Source: Chloroflexota bacterium (GTDB taxonomy: Bacteria > Chloroflexota > Anaerolineae > Aggregatilineales > Phototrophicaceae). From it: a DNA stretch of 56,270 nucleotides. Below the pieces are notes generated by a model. That model was not told where the DNA came from. It ran no database searches and worked only from the letters and a program-made list of their open reading frames with translations. The position numbers and the translations under genes are program-made. The stretch is taken from assembly GCA_023430545.1 (NCBI GenBank), contig JAEZAF010000109.1:1-56270 (forward strand). The letters are read 5' to 3'. Positions 25,668 to 34,974 of the stretch are shown here, piece by piece (position 1 is the first letter of the stretch; the number at the start of each line of letters is the position of its first letter).

Positions 25668-28220
25668 CTAGCGCACGCTGAAACGGCTGCCGCTGCCGGT
25701 CTTCTCCACCACTACATGCACCGGGAAGGAGTCACGCAGTTCGTCGATATGGGTAATCACCAGGATCAGGTCAAACTGATCCTGAATGGCGGTAATCGCC
25801 TCGACCAGTTTGTTACGACCACTGTCGTCCTGTGTGCCGAAGCCCTCGTCGATGAACAGCGTCCGAAGCTGCGCCCCTGCCCGACGCGCCAGCATCTTCG
25901 AAAGGGCCACACGCACGGCAAAGTTGATACGGAAAGCCTCGCCACCGCTGTACGTCTCATAACTGCGCGTGCCAAGTTCATCGGCGATTTCGATGTCCAG
26001 CGTCTCGGCCACGCCGCCGGTGACCTTGTCCTTCTGAGTCATCAGTCGCAGCGACATCCTGCCATCAGTCATCCGGCCAAGCAGTTCGTTGGTCGCGGCT
26101 TCCAGTTCCGGGATGGCCGTCTCAATAATCATGGCCGGGATACCGTTCTTACCGAAGGCGGTGCGAAGTTCCTTATACACCGCTTCCCGATAGCGGTAAT
26201 CTTCACGCCGTTCCTCTAACTGGCGACGCCGGTCCGCCTGAGCATCCAGTGCCAACAGGCCCTGTTCGATGCGCGTCAGACGTTCGTGGGCAGTACGCTC
26301 ATTGGTTTGCTGGTCGCGGACTTCCTGCTCACGCCGGCTGTACTCATCGGACTGGATCTGGAGTTCTTCTATCTCCTTTTCCAGTGCGGCTTTTTCGGTA
26401 TCCAGCTCAGCAGTACTGGTTTCAAGCCGGGTCTGACGGACGTAGAGGCCATCAAGTGTCTCGCGCAGGCTGGTCAGCGAGGACTGAGCGACTGCCAACC
26501 GGGTCTTCAGCGCTTCGTACTTGCGGAATTCGTCCAGCGTGCGTCGGGTTTCATCATGGCTGGTCTTGTCATAGGCCAGTACACCTTCTTCGGCGTCCAG
26601 CAGGCTCAGCGCCTCACGTACTTCCGGTGCGAAGTCCTGTGTATCCAGTGCCGCCCGTAACGCCTGAAGCTGCTGGTTCTCTTCCACCACCCGCACCGAG
26701 GCAGTCTCCACGGCTTCAGCCTGTGCCTGAAGTTTACCGACGCGCTCTCGAAGCGTGGGAAGCTGTTTCAGATTGCCTTCCAGCCCATCGAACTTTTTGC
26801 GTGCTTCTTTCAGCTCATCTTCTGCTTCATGGATCTGGTTATCGCATTCCTTGTACTCGTCACGATGGGCCTGAAGCTCACCCTCAAGTTGTGCAATGAT
26901 CTCAGCACGGTGTTCCTGACTTAACGGCTGACCGCACAGTGGACAGGTCGGCGAGTCTGCGGCCTGAAGGCGGTTAAAGCGGTCTTTCAGCTCCAGCCCT
27001 TTAGCCTTGATCGCCTGTAACTGTGCTTTCAGCGATGCGCCCTGCTCTCTCAGCATGGTCTGCTGATCCTGTAGTTCGCTGCGCTGTTCTTCAACGGCCT
27101 TCAGCGCCTCGATCTCAGCCTCTAATGCTTCGAGGTGTGAGGTTGGCTGGGTTTCGATGATGCGTTCCTGCTCGGCAATCGACTTTTCCAGTGATTTGAT
27201 CTCACCTTCGATGCGGGCCTGTGCTGCACTCAGCTCAGCATTGAGCTTTGCCCGCTTCTTATCAAGATCCATCAGGTTGTCAAGCTTGGCATTCAGCGAC
27301 TGGTCTCGCTCACGGGCGGATTGCAGGGCCTCGTATCCGCTTTCGATCTCCTTACCACTCGCCACCACATCATCGAATTCGGCGATCTGGTGTTTATCGC
27401 GCTCGATTTTGGCAAGCACCTCATCGAGATCATCCTGATATTCCTTACGACGACGCTCAAGCTCCTTACGCCTGCCATGTGCGGCTTTCAGGGCTTCCGG
27501 TGCACCTCTGATAGCGTCAAGCTGTTCCTGGGCTTTTTTAAGGATCGCCTGTGCGTCAGCATGATGCTGCGAGGCTTCCTGCTTTTCCTTCAGCAGGGCC
27601 GGTCTGCGCGACAGTTCGGCAGTGATCTCGCGGATGCTGAGGTCGCAGTAGGAAAGCTCCCGATCGATTTCCTTGAGCTTGACTTTCACCTGCTCTTCGT
27701 AGGTTTCCCACTGCGCCAGCCCGAGGATTTCACCGAGGATCTGCTTGCGTCGGGCCGGAGTCTGCGTGGTAAAGGCGTCAGCACGTCCCTGCTGCAAAAA
27801 GGCCGAGTGGACGAACGTGTCGTAATCCAGCCGAAGCAGTCGGTTGATCTTATCCTGTGTCTGACGGACACCGGCTTCGCTGATCAGCAGGGCCTGCCCA
27901 TCCGGTTTAATTACAAACAGGTCAAGCGCTCCGGTACCACTGCGCTTGCCACGCGACCGACGGCGGACCACACGGTAATGGGTGCTCTCCTGATCGAAGT
28001 CGAGGATCACATGCATATCATCCTGCCCCAGATGGATCAGCTCTTCATCACGCTTGGCACGGGCTTCGCCCCACAGCGCCCAGGTGATGGCATCCAGCAG
28101 GGAGGATTTACCCGCGCCGTTTGCTCCGGTCAGGCAGGCAAGGTGAATACCGTCGAAGCGCAGATCATCCGGCGCACGGTACGGGAGGAAATTTCGAATG
28201 GAAAGACGCAAAGGAATCAT
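25668..28220 (-). CDS. sbcC: SbcC/Rad50-type SMC-like exonuclease ATPase
   Basis: 850 aa. N-terminal ATPase half with Walker A TGANGAGKSS (31-40); a long coiled coil (about 170-680) broken by a zinc hook CPLC (426-429); C-terminal half with ABC signature YSGGEAFRINFA and Walker B TLFIDEGFGTQD. Together with the SbcD (Mre11) nuclease such proteins open hairpins and process double-strand breaks. The usual sbcD gene is absent: the neighbours are a convergent protease gene and a NACHT gene. A partner must be elsewhere, or this is a Rad50-like ATPase of another role. The length is shorter than E. coli SbcC (about 1050) and close to Rad50/SbcC of other phyla. Confidence 0.9.
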   Translation of the reverse strand: MIPLRLSIRNFLPYRAPDDLRFDGIHLACLTGANGAGKSSLLDAITWALWGEARAKRDEELIHLGQDDMHVILDFDQESTHYRVVRRRSRGKRSGTGALDLFVIKPDGQALLISEAGVRQTQDKINRLLRLDYDTFVHSAFLQQGRADAFTTQTPARRKQILGEILGLAQWETYEEQVKVKLKEIDRELSYCDLSIREITAELSRRPALLKEKQEASQHHADAQAILKKAQEQLDAIRGAPEALKAAHGRRKELERRRKEYQDDLDEVLAKIERDKHQIAEFDDVVASGKEIESGYEALQSARERDQSLNAKLDNLMDLDKKRAKLNAELSAAQARIEGEIKSLEKSIAEQERIIETQPTSHLEALEAEIEALKAVEEQRSELQDQQTMLREQGASLKAQLQAIKAKGLELKDRFNRLQAADSPTCPLCGQPLSQEHRAEIIAQLEGELQAHRDEYKECDNQIHEAEDELKEARKKFDGLEGNLKQLPTLRERVGKLQAQAEAVETASVRVVEENQQLQALRAALDTQDFAPEVREALSLLDAEEGVLAYDKTSHDETRRTLDEFRKYEALKTRLAVAQSSLTSLRETLDGLYVRQTRLETSTAELDTEKAALEKEIEELQIQSDEYSRREQEVRDQQTNERTAHERLTRIEQGLLALDAQADRRRQLEERREDYRYREAVYKELRTAFGKNGIPAMIIETAIPELEAATNELLGRMTDGRMSLRLMTQKDKVTGGVAETLDIEIADELGTRSYETYSGGEAFRINFAVRVALSKMLARRAGAQLRTLFIDEGFGTQDDSGRNKLVEAITAIQDQFDLILVITHIDELRDSFPVHVVVEKTGSGSRFSVR

Positions 28221-28297
28221 AAATACGGCTCATCTGTCCGTTCACCAGTTCAGTGAACGTTGCGTTATATCGGGATTTATAGAAATTCGCGGTGATA

Positions 28298-28328
28298 CAT
28301 ATAGAACAACTGTGATTTATTCTATATG
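28298..28328. repeat. 9-bp inverted repeat upstream of sbcC
   Basis: CATATAGAA (28298-28306) and TTCTATATG (28320-28328) are perfect complements with a 13-nt centre, 78-108 bp before the sbcC start. It could be a regulator site or an RNA hairpin; no regulator is obvious nearby. Confidence 0.5.
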
Positions 28329-28469
28329 CGAGTCTAACGACAGCACCGCCTGTTGTCTATGCCAAACTCTGCACAGGCACATGTTATACAAGGCAGTGGA
28401 AACAAAATGCGGACCTCGCGGCCCGCATCTGTCAGTCTCACTGTTTCAACTGCCGGAAGGTGAAGTCCC

Positions 28470-30563
28470 TCAGGAAATCACGTTCATCCGCTGGCGTTCA
28501 TAAAACTGGCTCAGCGCATTCTGGGCCTCAAAGATATCGATATTTTCCAGCGCACGGATCGCCAGCCGACGCACTTCGGATTCCTGATCTTCCAGCGCCG
28601 CGATCAGCTCATTCACGGCGGGGGCCGCTTCATCGCCCATTTTCGAGATCGCCAGCACGGCAGCGGCCCGCACTTCGCTGCGGGGGTTGTGCATGGCCCG
28701 TGTCAGAACAGGCAGTGACTCCGCACCGATCTGACCGAGTGCAATACCGGCTGCGGTCACGGCCTGGGGTGTATCGTTTTCCAGCATGTGCGCCAGCGGC
28801 TGTACGGCAGTCGATGCAGGCTGTCCGATATGGCCGAGCGCCAGTGCCGACATACGCCGGACGCCTTCAATCGGGTCATTGAGCGCCGAGATCAGTTCCG
28901 GGGCGGCATGCACCGCGTCCCTGCCAATCTGACGCAGAGTCAGGGCGGCGACACTGCGCACCTCGGGATTCTGATCGCTCAGTGCCGTGCTTAAGATCGG
29001 GACCGCAGGTGCAGCCGCCGGTCCAATACGCCCTAAAGCGAAGGCCGCGAACTCGCTGACACCGCGAATCTTATCACCCAGCGCTTCGGTCAGATATGGG
29101 ACCGCAGGTGCGGCTTCTGCACCGATGCGCCCCAGTGCGAAGGCCGCAAAGTGACGCACATTGGAGTTCGAATGGTTAAGCGCGTCGATCAGTTCCGGCA
29201 CCAGTGTACCCGCTGCATCGCCCAGATCCCCGATCTGGCTGATGAGGTCTACCGAGAACGGTGTGATATGTTCCGCATTGTCGCCTTCACGGATCGCTTT
29301 ACGCAGCAGAGGGGCTGCGAAATAGCCCTGCACCGGGTGACTGTAGAAGCGCACCATGTGAGCCTCACTGCGCAGCACACCCAGATTGATCGCATCGTTC
29401 AGCACCCGCGCACCGATCTGACGCTGTGCCCACCGTCCACTGACCGCCGTCCCCAGATTGCGAACGACCATGCGATAGGCAAGGATCTCCAGCTTCTCGT
29501 TGATCTCTTCCCAGGTCGTGCTGTTCAGCTTACCGGACTGTACATACCGTGTGTAGCGCTGGCGGACATAAGCGCTGATCAGGTCAGGAATCGTGGTCGG
29601 CAGCCTGGCCTGACTTGCAGGATAAACATCAATCAGCATGCGCAGTGTATACGGCGAAAACAACAGACGCCGGATCGCAGGATTATCTTCGGCAAGTTCA
29701 AACAACTGGGTGTCATTCAACTGACGCTGAATAAAGCGCTGGATACGCCGTTCGCTCAGGGGCAGCGCCCGCAGCACCGGCAGCTTCAGATTGAGGTCGT
29801 GATTGTCTTCATATTCGCGCTGGCGGCAGGTGACCACCACCGGAATCTCAGGGTGGTTCTGTAAAAAGCGGCGGATGGAGTGTGCCCGTTCTGACACGCT
29901 GCCTGTGCGCTCTGGCATTTCGTTCAGGCCGTCCAGATAGAGGATCAGCGAGTTGCGCTGAATGTAGACATCGGGATTGCCGGGAAGCTGATACTGGTCA
30001 TACCACCAGTAGCCAATCAGCTCCGCCGCATCCACCGGATTTTCACTGTAACCCAGATTAATCCACAGGGGCAGCGGGGTCTGTCCATTGGAATGGCGGA
30101 AGTTATAGATGGCCTGCGCCATCATATTCTTGATGCCGGTCGATTTCCCCATGCCCGGCTCACCGATCAGGACAAAGCGCTCGTACTGTTCAACGACATC
30201 ATCGATACTGTCGAAGACAATGCCCGTCTCATCCGTATACTGCGTGACGACATTGTTCTCGTTCGCCATCGTCGCGAACAATGCCTGCTCGCGGCCAAAC
30301 TGTGTCAGCCAAAGCTGGAAATAACGTTCTACCGAGCCAACATCGCGTTTTCGAAACATCGGAAACGCGAGATCCGGCCCAAAGCGATCCCATAATGAAG
30401 TCATTGGTCCCAAAATCCCCACAATTGCAAGCAGGACCGCGACGCCAAGTAACCACAGGGCACCACGATCGATAAAGAAAACATAAATACCCAGAGCAAT
30501 GGCTGCGATGAGGAATGCCAGTGATAATCTTCTGGAAGGTGTATCAAGCACGTTTCCAAACAT
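28470..30563 (-). CDS. Membrane-anchored NACHT STAND NTPase with HEAT repeats
   Basis: 697 aa from the ATG at 30563 (a TTG at 30581 is also possible; the SD is poor). Two TM helices (about 14-31 and 35-52) are followed by a linker and a NACHT-type P-loop ATPase: Walker A GEPGMGKST (134-142), Walker B LILYLDGLNE (206-215) with the typical DGLNE, and VVVTCRQRE (242-250). A winged-helix-like part (about 330-430) precedes about seven HEAT/PBS-type repeats (about 450-680) of the form VRxxAAxALGxIG. STAND NTPases act as switches, in signalling or phage defence, with the repeats as sensor. There is no effector domain, so the membrane helices may be the effector. The target is unknown. Confidence 0.85.
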   Translation of the reverse strand: MFGNVLDTPSRRLSLAFLIAAIALGIYVFFIDRGALWLLGVAVLLAIVGILGPMTSLWDRFGPDLAFPMFRKRDVGSVERYFQLWLTQFGREQALFATMANENNVVTQYTDETGIVFDSIDDVVEQYERFVLIGEPGMGKSTGIKNMMAQAIYNFRHSNGQTPLPLWINLGYSENPVDAAELIGYWWYDQYQLPGNPDVYIQRNSLILYLDGLNEMPERTGSVSERAHSIRRFLQNHPEIPVVVTCRQREYEDNHDLNLKLPVLRALPLSERRIQRFIQRQLNDTQLFELAEDNPAIRRLLFSPYTLRMLIDVYPASQARLPTTIPDLISAYVRQRYTRYVQSGKLNSTTWEEINEKLEILAYRMVVRNLGTAVSGRWAQRQIGARVLNDAINLGVLRSEAHMVRFYSHPVQGYFAAPLLRKAIREGDNAEHITPFSVDLISQIGDLGDAAGTLVPELIDALNHSNSNVRHFAAFALGRIGAEAAPAVPYLTEALGDKIRGVSEFAAFALGRIGPAAAPAVPILSTALSDQNPEVRSVAALTLRQIGRDAVHAAPELISALNDPIEGVRRMSALALGHIGQPASTAVQPLAHMLENDTPQAVTAAGIALGQIGAESLPVLTRAMHNPRSEVRAAAVLAISKMGDEAAPAVNELIAALEDQESEVRRLAIRALENIDIFEAQNALSQFYERQRMNVIS

Positions 30564-30861
30564 GGTAGATAATCTCAACAATGCTTAATGGGGTTAATCT
30601 TATCTTGAGACTATAGCACAACTTGCAAACCTCGACGTGTGCCATTTTAGATGATTTTAAGGTGACACGCGTGACCTGAAACCAGGTTCGAACCTAAAAT
30701 TAAGAAAATGCACAAAATTCGGATTCATTTCAGAATTATGAAGAGTGAATGATCTCTGCAATCACTCACCTGCTGAGCATGAATTGAGGATAGAGGCGCA
30801 GGCTGCGGGGACGAAATCAGTTTCCAAAGGCAGGTATTTGATTTCGGTTCAGATATTTACA

Positions 30862-30914
30862 GCGGACACGCTGAAGCATGTCCCAACATTTCGCGTGTTT
30901 TGTAGGGACGATGG
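30862..30914. repeat. Dispersed hairpin repeat, copy A
   Basis: GGACACGCTGAAGCATGTCC forms an imperfect stem with GA as loop. It is followed by a tail (CCAACATTTCGCG, then TTTTGTAGGGACGATG) shared almost base for base with copy B at 31123. It lies in the 30564-31230 gap, which has no convincing gene. Confidence 0.65.
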
Positions 30915-30964
30915 GTGGTGACGCATAGGCATTAAGGGCAGGTGTTTTGCGGCGAAAAGGCCCC

Positions 30965-31045
30965 CTATCCCCAACCCTTTCCCCCACTCGCTGCCGACGG
31001 GAAGTACATCCGTCGTTCGCTCCGAGGGAAAGGGAGAAAAGCAGG
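30965..31045. repeat. C-rich/G-rich inverted element
   Basis: A C-rich run with CCCTTTCCC (30975-30983) faces GGGAAAGGG (31026-31034), a perfect 9-bp inverted repeat with a 42-nt centre. A diverged element of similar look (CCCACCCTAAATCCCC... AGGGTGAGG) is at about 49440-49510. They look like degraded, non-coding mobile or REP-like remnants. Confidence 0.45.
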
Positions 31046-31073
31046 TTGTGTGGATGTCTGCGCGATTCGCGGG

Positions 31074-31100
31074 CCGGAAGAATCCGGCCCCTACATTTCA
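31074..31100. repeat. Dispersed stem-loop repeat (CCCTACATT tail)
   Basis: GGGCCGGA, AGAA and TCCGGCCC form an 8-bp stem followed by CTACATTTC. It has the same stem and tail as the element at 261-286, 30 kb away. Confidence 0.65.
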
Positions 31101-31122
31101 CGTATGACCTAGGCGGACGTCC

Positions 31123-31172
31123 CGGACACGCTGAAGCATGTCCCTACATTTCGCGTATTTTGCAGGAACAAT
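31123..31172. repeat. Dispersed hairpin repeat, copy B
   Basis: The same stem as copy A (GGACACGCTGAAGCATGTCC) is followed by CTACATTTCGCGTATTTTGCAGG. The two copies are about 260 bp apart in direct orientation and bracket the C-rich element and the 31074 stem-loop. Confidence 0.65.
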
Positions 31173-31230
31173 GTCTGCGTTATCCGGGGAGTAAGGTTCA
31201 ATGGAAATACCTACCTTTGAAAAGGGTAAA

Positions 31231-32619
31231 TCAGGGGGTGGTTGCTTCGGCGGCCTGTGTCGCCTGTATGACTTCTTCAGGGCGGTCATCAACTACGACA
31301 TTGCCTTCGTCATCAATCATCAGGCGCGGCTGAATGACATTACGCGTACAGGCCCAGTACAGATACTGGTGACCGAGGTAGATCTTGTAATCTGTTTCAC
31401 GGTTGGCATCCGGGTCAACCGTGATGCCCTCATCTGTCACGCGCAGCACCCGCTTGAAGTCCGGCAACGGACTACCCTTCGATGCGCCGCTGTAATCGTA
31501 GATCGAGGTGTAATTACGGAAGTGCGTGTTTTCCTGTATCACGGTTGGCAGAAAGCCTTCCTGTACCAGTCGATCCACGGCGACAAACTCCAGACCATCC
31601 ACCCCGCTGGCATTGACGATCTGCACTTTCAGGCCAGACCGTGCGATCTGGTTTGCTGTCGGCGGTGTCAGAAAATCGCGCAGGAGTTCGGTCAGGGCTT
31701 CGCGCTCCGGCACCAGAATCGACGCCTGCTCCGGCGAAGGTGACAGCGCACTCTTGATATGGGTGCCGTTCTGCATCCGGTAGCTGACCAGCCGTTCAGC
31801 CTCGATCTGCGCCGCCAGCGGTGCGAAACTCAGCGCGACCTCGAATGGCAGATCGGTCTCGACCGATTGTGTCGCCTGATCCCAGATCGTCGGCAGTCTG
31901 GTCAGCCAGTCCTGCTGACGGATTGCCCGCCACATCGCCCGCAGCACATCCTGCTGCCGCCGTCCCCGATCCAGATCGCTGCTGGTCTTACGACTGCGCA
32001 CATACCAGAGGGCGGTATCGGCATCCACATGATGGATGCCCGTTGGCAGCACGAAGATCTCATAATTTTCCTCGACCAGTTTATTCAACTCACGTGATTT
32101 GAGCTTCCAGTCGCGGATGGTGCAGTCCACCGCCAGATCAATCCCGCCCAGCGTATCGATAATCGTCAGAAAGCCGGAAAAATTCACACGGGCGTAGTAA
32201 TCGACTTCGATGCCGAGGTTATAGCGGATCGTCTCTTTCAACAGGCCAACACCGCCGCCTTCGACCTTTTCCGTCTCGCCGAAGTAATAAGCAGTGTTGA
32301 TTTTGCGCATCCCAAAACCGGGGATGTTGACATACAGGTCACGTGGGATGGCGAGCAGTGATGCTGAAGCGGTGCGCGTATTGACCGAGACCAGCATCAA
32401 CATATCGGAAAGCCCGGGGTTGGAGGGATTATCGGTCGCCGTGCCGAAGACCAGAAACACGGTGGTATCCGCATCTGGCCGTTCCAGAAGTGGCATCGCA
32501 TCCGGGATAGCACCATCGACAATTGGCTGTGCCTGTATCGGCGGCGAGATCAGGCTGAGCAGCATTAAAAAACTTATCAGGGCGAGCGTACTGACCGCAG
32601 TACGCGAAAGGCGAGACAT
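31231..32619 (-). CDS. LytR-CpsA-Psr (LCP) family protein
   Basis: 462 aa, ATG at 32619 with GAAGGAAT upstream. Signal/anchor helix (about 8-30) and an exported LCP domain (about 50-270) with SDMLMLVSVN, SLLAIPRDLYVNIPG, KINTAYYFG and the VDYYARVNFSGF/IDTLGGIDL stretches. These supply the Arg and Asp residues that bind polyprenyl-pyrophosphate. A LytR_C-like domain follows (about 325-420, VQIVNASGVDGL). LCP enzymes move glycopolymers from lipid carriers onto the cell wall or proteins. A short tail rich in Ala/Thr ends it. Divergent from cpaF across a 223-bp gap. Confidence 0.9.
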   Translation of the reverse strand: MSRLSRTAVSTLALISFLMLLSLISPPIQAQPIVDGAIPDAMPLLERPDADTTVFLVFGTATDNPSNPGLSDMLMLVSVNTRTASASLLAIPRDLYVNIPGFGMRKINTAYYFGETEKVEGGGVGLLKETIRYNLGIEVDYYARVNFSGFLTIIDTLGGIDLAVDCTIRDWKLKSRELNKLVEENYEIFVLPTGIHHVDADTALWYVRSRKTSSDLDRGRRQQDVLRAMWRAIRQQDWLTRLPTIWDQATQSVETDLPFEVALSFAPLAAQIEAERLVSYRMQNGTHIKSALSPSPEQASILVPEREALTELLRDFLTPPTANQIARSGLKVQIVNASGVDGLEFVAVDRLVQEGFLPTVIQENTHFRNYTSIYDYSGASKGSPLPDFKRVLRVTDEGITVDPDANRETDYKIYLGHQYLYWACTRNVIQPRLMIDDEGNVVVDDRPEEVIQATQAAEATTP

Positions 32620-32842
32620 ACCAGATATTCCTTCGGAAAACGATAAAGAGTAATAGCTCTATTCTAAAGCCACACCTGATATTTAAGGATTACGACTGGC
32701 TGACGTCTGGCATACGTAAACCCGACGACCACACAATAAATTTCTTAATTCTTTATAGATAATCTTACATCTTCTTTAGGCGTTCTACCCGTACACTGAA
32801 TGTATCCGGGTTATTCCAAGTGTCGTACGAGGTCATCATTAA

Positions 32843-34333
32843 ATGTCATCAGGATTCATCGCCAAAAGATTACAGGAACAGCAGCGCCGGGAAGCAGAAC
32901 TGGTTGCCCAGCGTGAAGCTGCCTTTCGTGGAGTCGAATACGAAAACGATGCTGAGGCTGCCCCGGTGCAGGAACGGGTACGCCGCGTCAGCAGCGAAGT
33001 CAAACTGGATACCGGCTACGTTGTCCCTGGCAAGCTGAGTCCCGCATCCAAGGTGGTACAGCTTCGCCGACAGCTTCGTACCAGACTGCTGTCGTCAGTG
33101 GATGAGGCCGACCTGTGGGACCGTCAGGATGTCGAAAAGCAGAATCTGCTGATTGACCGGCTGAACACCGTGCTGTCGAAAATGGGTGTCCAGCTCAACC
33201 AGCATGATTATGAAGACCTCAAAACCGGGCTGCTGGACGACCTGCTGGGGTTCGGTGCCATCCAGCCGCTGATCGATGATCGCCGCTGCTCGGAAATTAT
33301 GGTGAATGGTAACCAGATTATCTTTGCTGAACGTCACGGCAAGATGGTCGAAACCGAATATACCTTTGACGATGAAGAACATGTCCTGTGGACGGCACAG
33401 CGTATTGTGCGCCCGCTTCACCGTTCGCTGAATCGCGCGAATCCGATGGTCGATGCCCGCCTGCCAGATGGTTCCCGCGTGCATATCGTTACGTCGCCAT
33501 CGGCGCTGATGGGCACGACGATCACCATCCGAAAATTTCCGGAAAAACGACTCACTATTCTGGACCTTGTCACCTTCGGTTCACTGAGCGAGGATGTCGC
33601 CCAGTTCCTCGAAGCATGTGTTGTGTCGCGTCTGAACGTGGTTGTGTCCGGCGGTACAGGTTCCGGTAAAACGACGCTGCTGAATGTCCTCAGCTCCTTC
33701 ATCCCCGAAGACGAACGCATTATCACCGTTGAAGACTCGGCGGAGCTTAATCTGGCGCAGCGGCATGTCGTCCGGCTGGAGACTGCACCCGCCCTTCCGG
33801 GGACAAAAGCAGAAGGTCGGCTGGAAATCCGCGATCTGGTGAGGGGTTCGCTGCGTATGCGCCCGGACCGCCTTGTCATCGGTGAGTGTCGCGGTGGCGA
33901 AGCGCTGGACATGCTTCAGGCCATGAACACCGGCCACGATGGTTCTCTGACTACCGTCCATTCCAACTCTCCACGTGACGCCGTCAGCCGTCTGGAGACG
34001 CTGTGTATGATGGCGGGGATGGATCTGCCCGTGTTCGTCATTCGCCAGCAGATCGCCAGCGCCATCAACCTGATTGTGCAGCAGGCCCGTCTGAAGGATG
34101 GCAGCCGCAAGGTCGTTCAGGTGACCGAAATGCAGGGCATGGAAGGCGAACTGGTCACCCTTCAGGACATCTTCGTGTATCGCACTCCAGGGCAAAAGCT
34201 CGGTGGCTATTCACATGAAGCGGGTGGCCGTCTCGAAGCGACCGGCTTCCGCCCGAACTTCGCCGATCAGTTCAAGCAGTACGGTTATAACCTGCCGTCG
34301 CGCATCTTCGGTGTCGGGCAGAGCAAGTTCTAG
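32843..34333 (+). CDS. CpaF/TadA-type secretion ATPase
   Basis: 496 aa, ATG at 32843 with GAGG 11 nt upstream. A hexameric motor of type IV Tad-like pili or type II-type secretion. The N-terminal part (1-130) is charged; the N domain has FGAIQPLIDDRRCSEIMVNG; the ATPase core has Walker A GGTGSGKTT (271-279), an Asp box ITVEDSAEL, a Walker B region RMRPDRLVIGECRGGEALDM, and the His box TGHDGSLTTVHSNSP. The usual companions (tadB, tadC, cpaE, pilin) are absent and a terminator follows at once, so it is a stand-alone copy here. It must work with components encoded elsewhere. Confidence 0.93.
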   Translation: MSSGFIAKRLQEQQRREAELVAQREAAFRGVEYENDAEAAPVQERVRRVSSEVKLDTGYVVPGKLSPASKVVQLRRQLRTRLLSSVDEADLWDRQDVEKQNLLIDRLNTVLSKMGVQLNQHDYEDLKTGLLDDLLGFGAIQPLIDDRRCSEIMVNGNQIIFAERHGKMVETEYTFDDEEHVLWTAQRIVRPLHRSLNRANPMVDARLPDGSRVHIVTSPSALMGTTITIRKFPEKRLTILDLVTFGSLSEDVAQFLEACVVSRLNVVVSGGTGSGKTTLLNVLSSFIPEDERIITVEDSAELNLAQRHVVRLETAPALPGTKAEGRLEIRDLVRGSLRMRPDRLVIGECRGGEALDMLQAMNTGHDGSLTTVHSNSPRDAVSRLETLCMMAGMDLPVFVIRQQIASAINLIVQQARLKDGSRKVVQVTEMQGMEGELVTLQDIFVYRTPGQKLGGYSHEAGGRLEATGFRPNFADQFKQYGYNLPSRIFGVGQSKF

Positions 34334-34357
34334 TCCACACCCTATCACACCGAAATC

Positions 34358-34391
34358 AAACCGCCGAGGTGACTTTTCCCTCGGCGGTTTT
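34358..34391 (+). terminator. Terminator after cpaF
   Basis: CCGCCGAG (34361-34368) and CTCGGCGG (34380-34387) form an 8-bp stem, followed by TTTT and preceded by AAA. It also serves the convergent gene ending at 34417. Confidence 0.85.
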
Positions 34392-34416
34392 CATTTATTC
34401 CAATATGTCATCCACC

Positions 34417-34938
34417 TTACGGCGTCAGGCGATGCCAGGTAAGCTGATCGAGCGTCACGCTGATGTCCCCCTTCGCGCTGACAAACCTTTCCATCGCGTC
34501 TTCCGGCACACGGATCAGATCTACCGGTGCAGTTCGCTGTACATGATGCGCTTTTGCATCGTCCAGTGCTGCTTCTGCCATCCGCTGGAAGGGCTGCAAC
34601 GAGGTCGCCCACTTTGCAAAGGCGAAATGGGTATCCGGATAGCGCCGCAGGATGGCATACAGCTTCGCCTCACTCACCACACCGGATTCGCCCCAGAACA
34701 GCGGCTGCTTTACCGTCCGATAGATTTCCGGCGCGGGATCAAAGGCGACCAGATCCGGTTTGTACTTGTCTTGAATACGGATTTCGATGGTCAGTGTCGG
34801 GTACTGGGGAAGATAAAGTCCCCACAGCATCGCCTTCATGATGACGTGCCGCGAGGACTCGCGCATTCCTTTGCTTAACGTTACCCGCTGACCGGCAGCA
34901 CGCACCGTCCATTTACGCGGTAAAGCCGGTTCAGGCAT
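34417..34938 (-). CDS. Conserved hypothetical protein, YaeQ- or PD-(D/E)XK-like
   Basis: 173 aa, not firmly recognised. No signal or TM. The core has IEIRIQDKYKPDLVAFD, then LFWGESGVVSEAKL and RYPDTHFAFAKW. A Pro-Asp after a beta strand followed by a Gly-Glu strand resembles the PD-(D/E)XK nuclease fold, and the layout recalls the YaeQ family, but the final Lys is not clear. It is 36 bp downstream of the histidine kinase gene on the same strand, so the two may be cotranscribed. Treat the nuclease idea as a hypothesis. Confidence 0.6.
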   Translation of the reverse strand: MPEPALPRKWTVRAAGQRVTLSKGMRESSRHVIMKAMLWGLYLPQYPTLTIEIRIQDKYKPDLVAFDPAPEIYRTVKQPLFWGESGVVSEAKLYAILRRYPDTHFAFAKWATSLQPFQRMAEAALDDAKAHHVQRTAPVDLIRVPEDAMERFVSAKGDISVTLDQLTWHRLTP

Positions 34939-34974
34939 AGGTACGGGATCTCGTCTCAGGCCAGCGGCAGCGGC

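Noticed and set aside
25668..30563. sbcC-NACHT as a two-gene defence operon
   Set aside because: The 249-bp gap contains the sbcC leader and the NACHT gene lies upstream of it on the chromosome only in the sense of map order; both read on the minus strand with sbcC downstream, but with no coupling seen. Adjacency alone is not enough.
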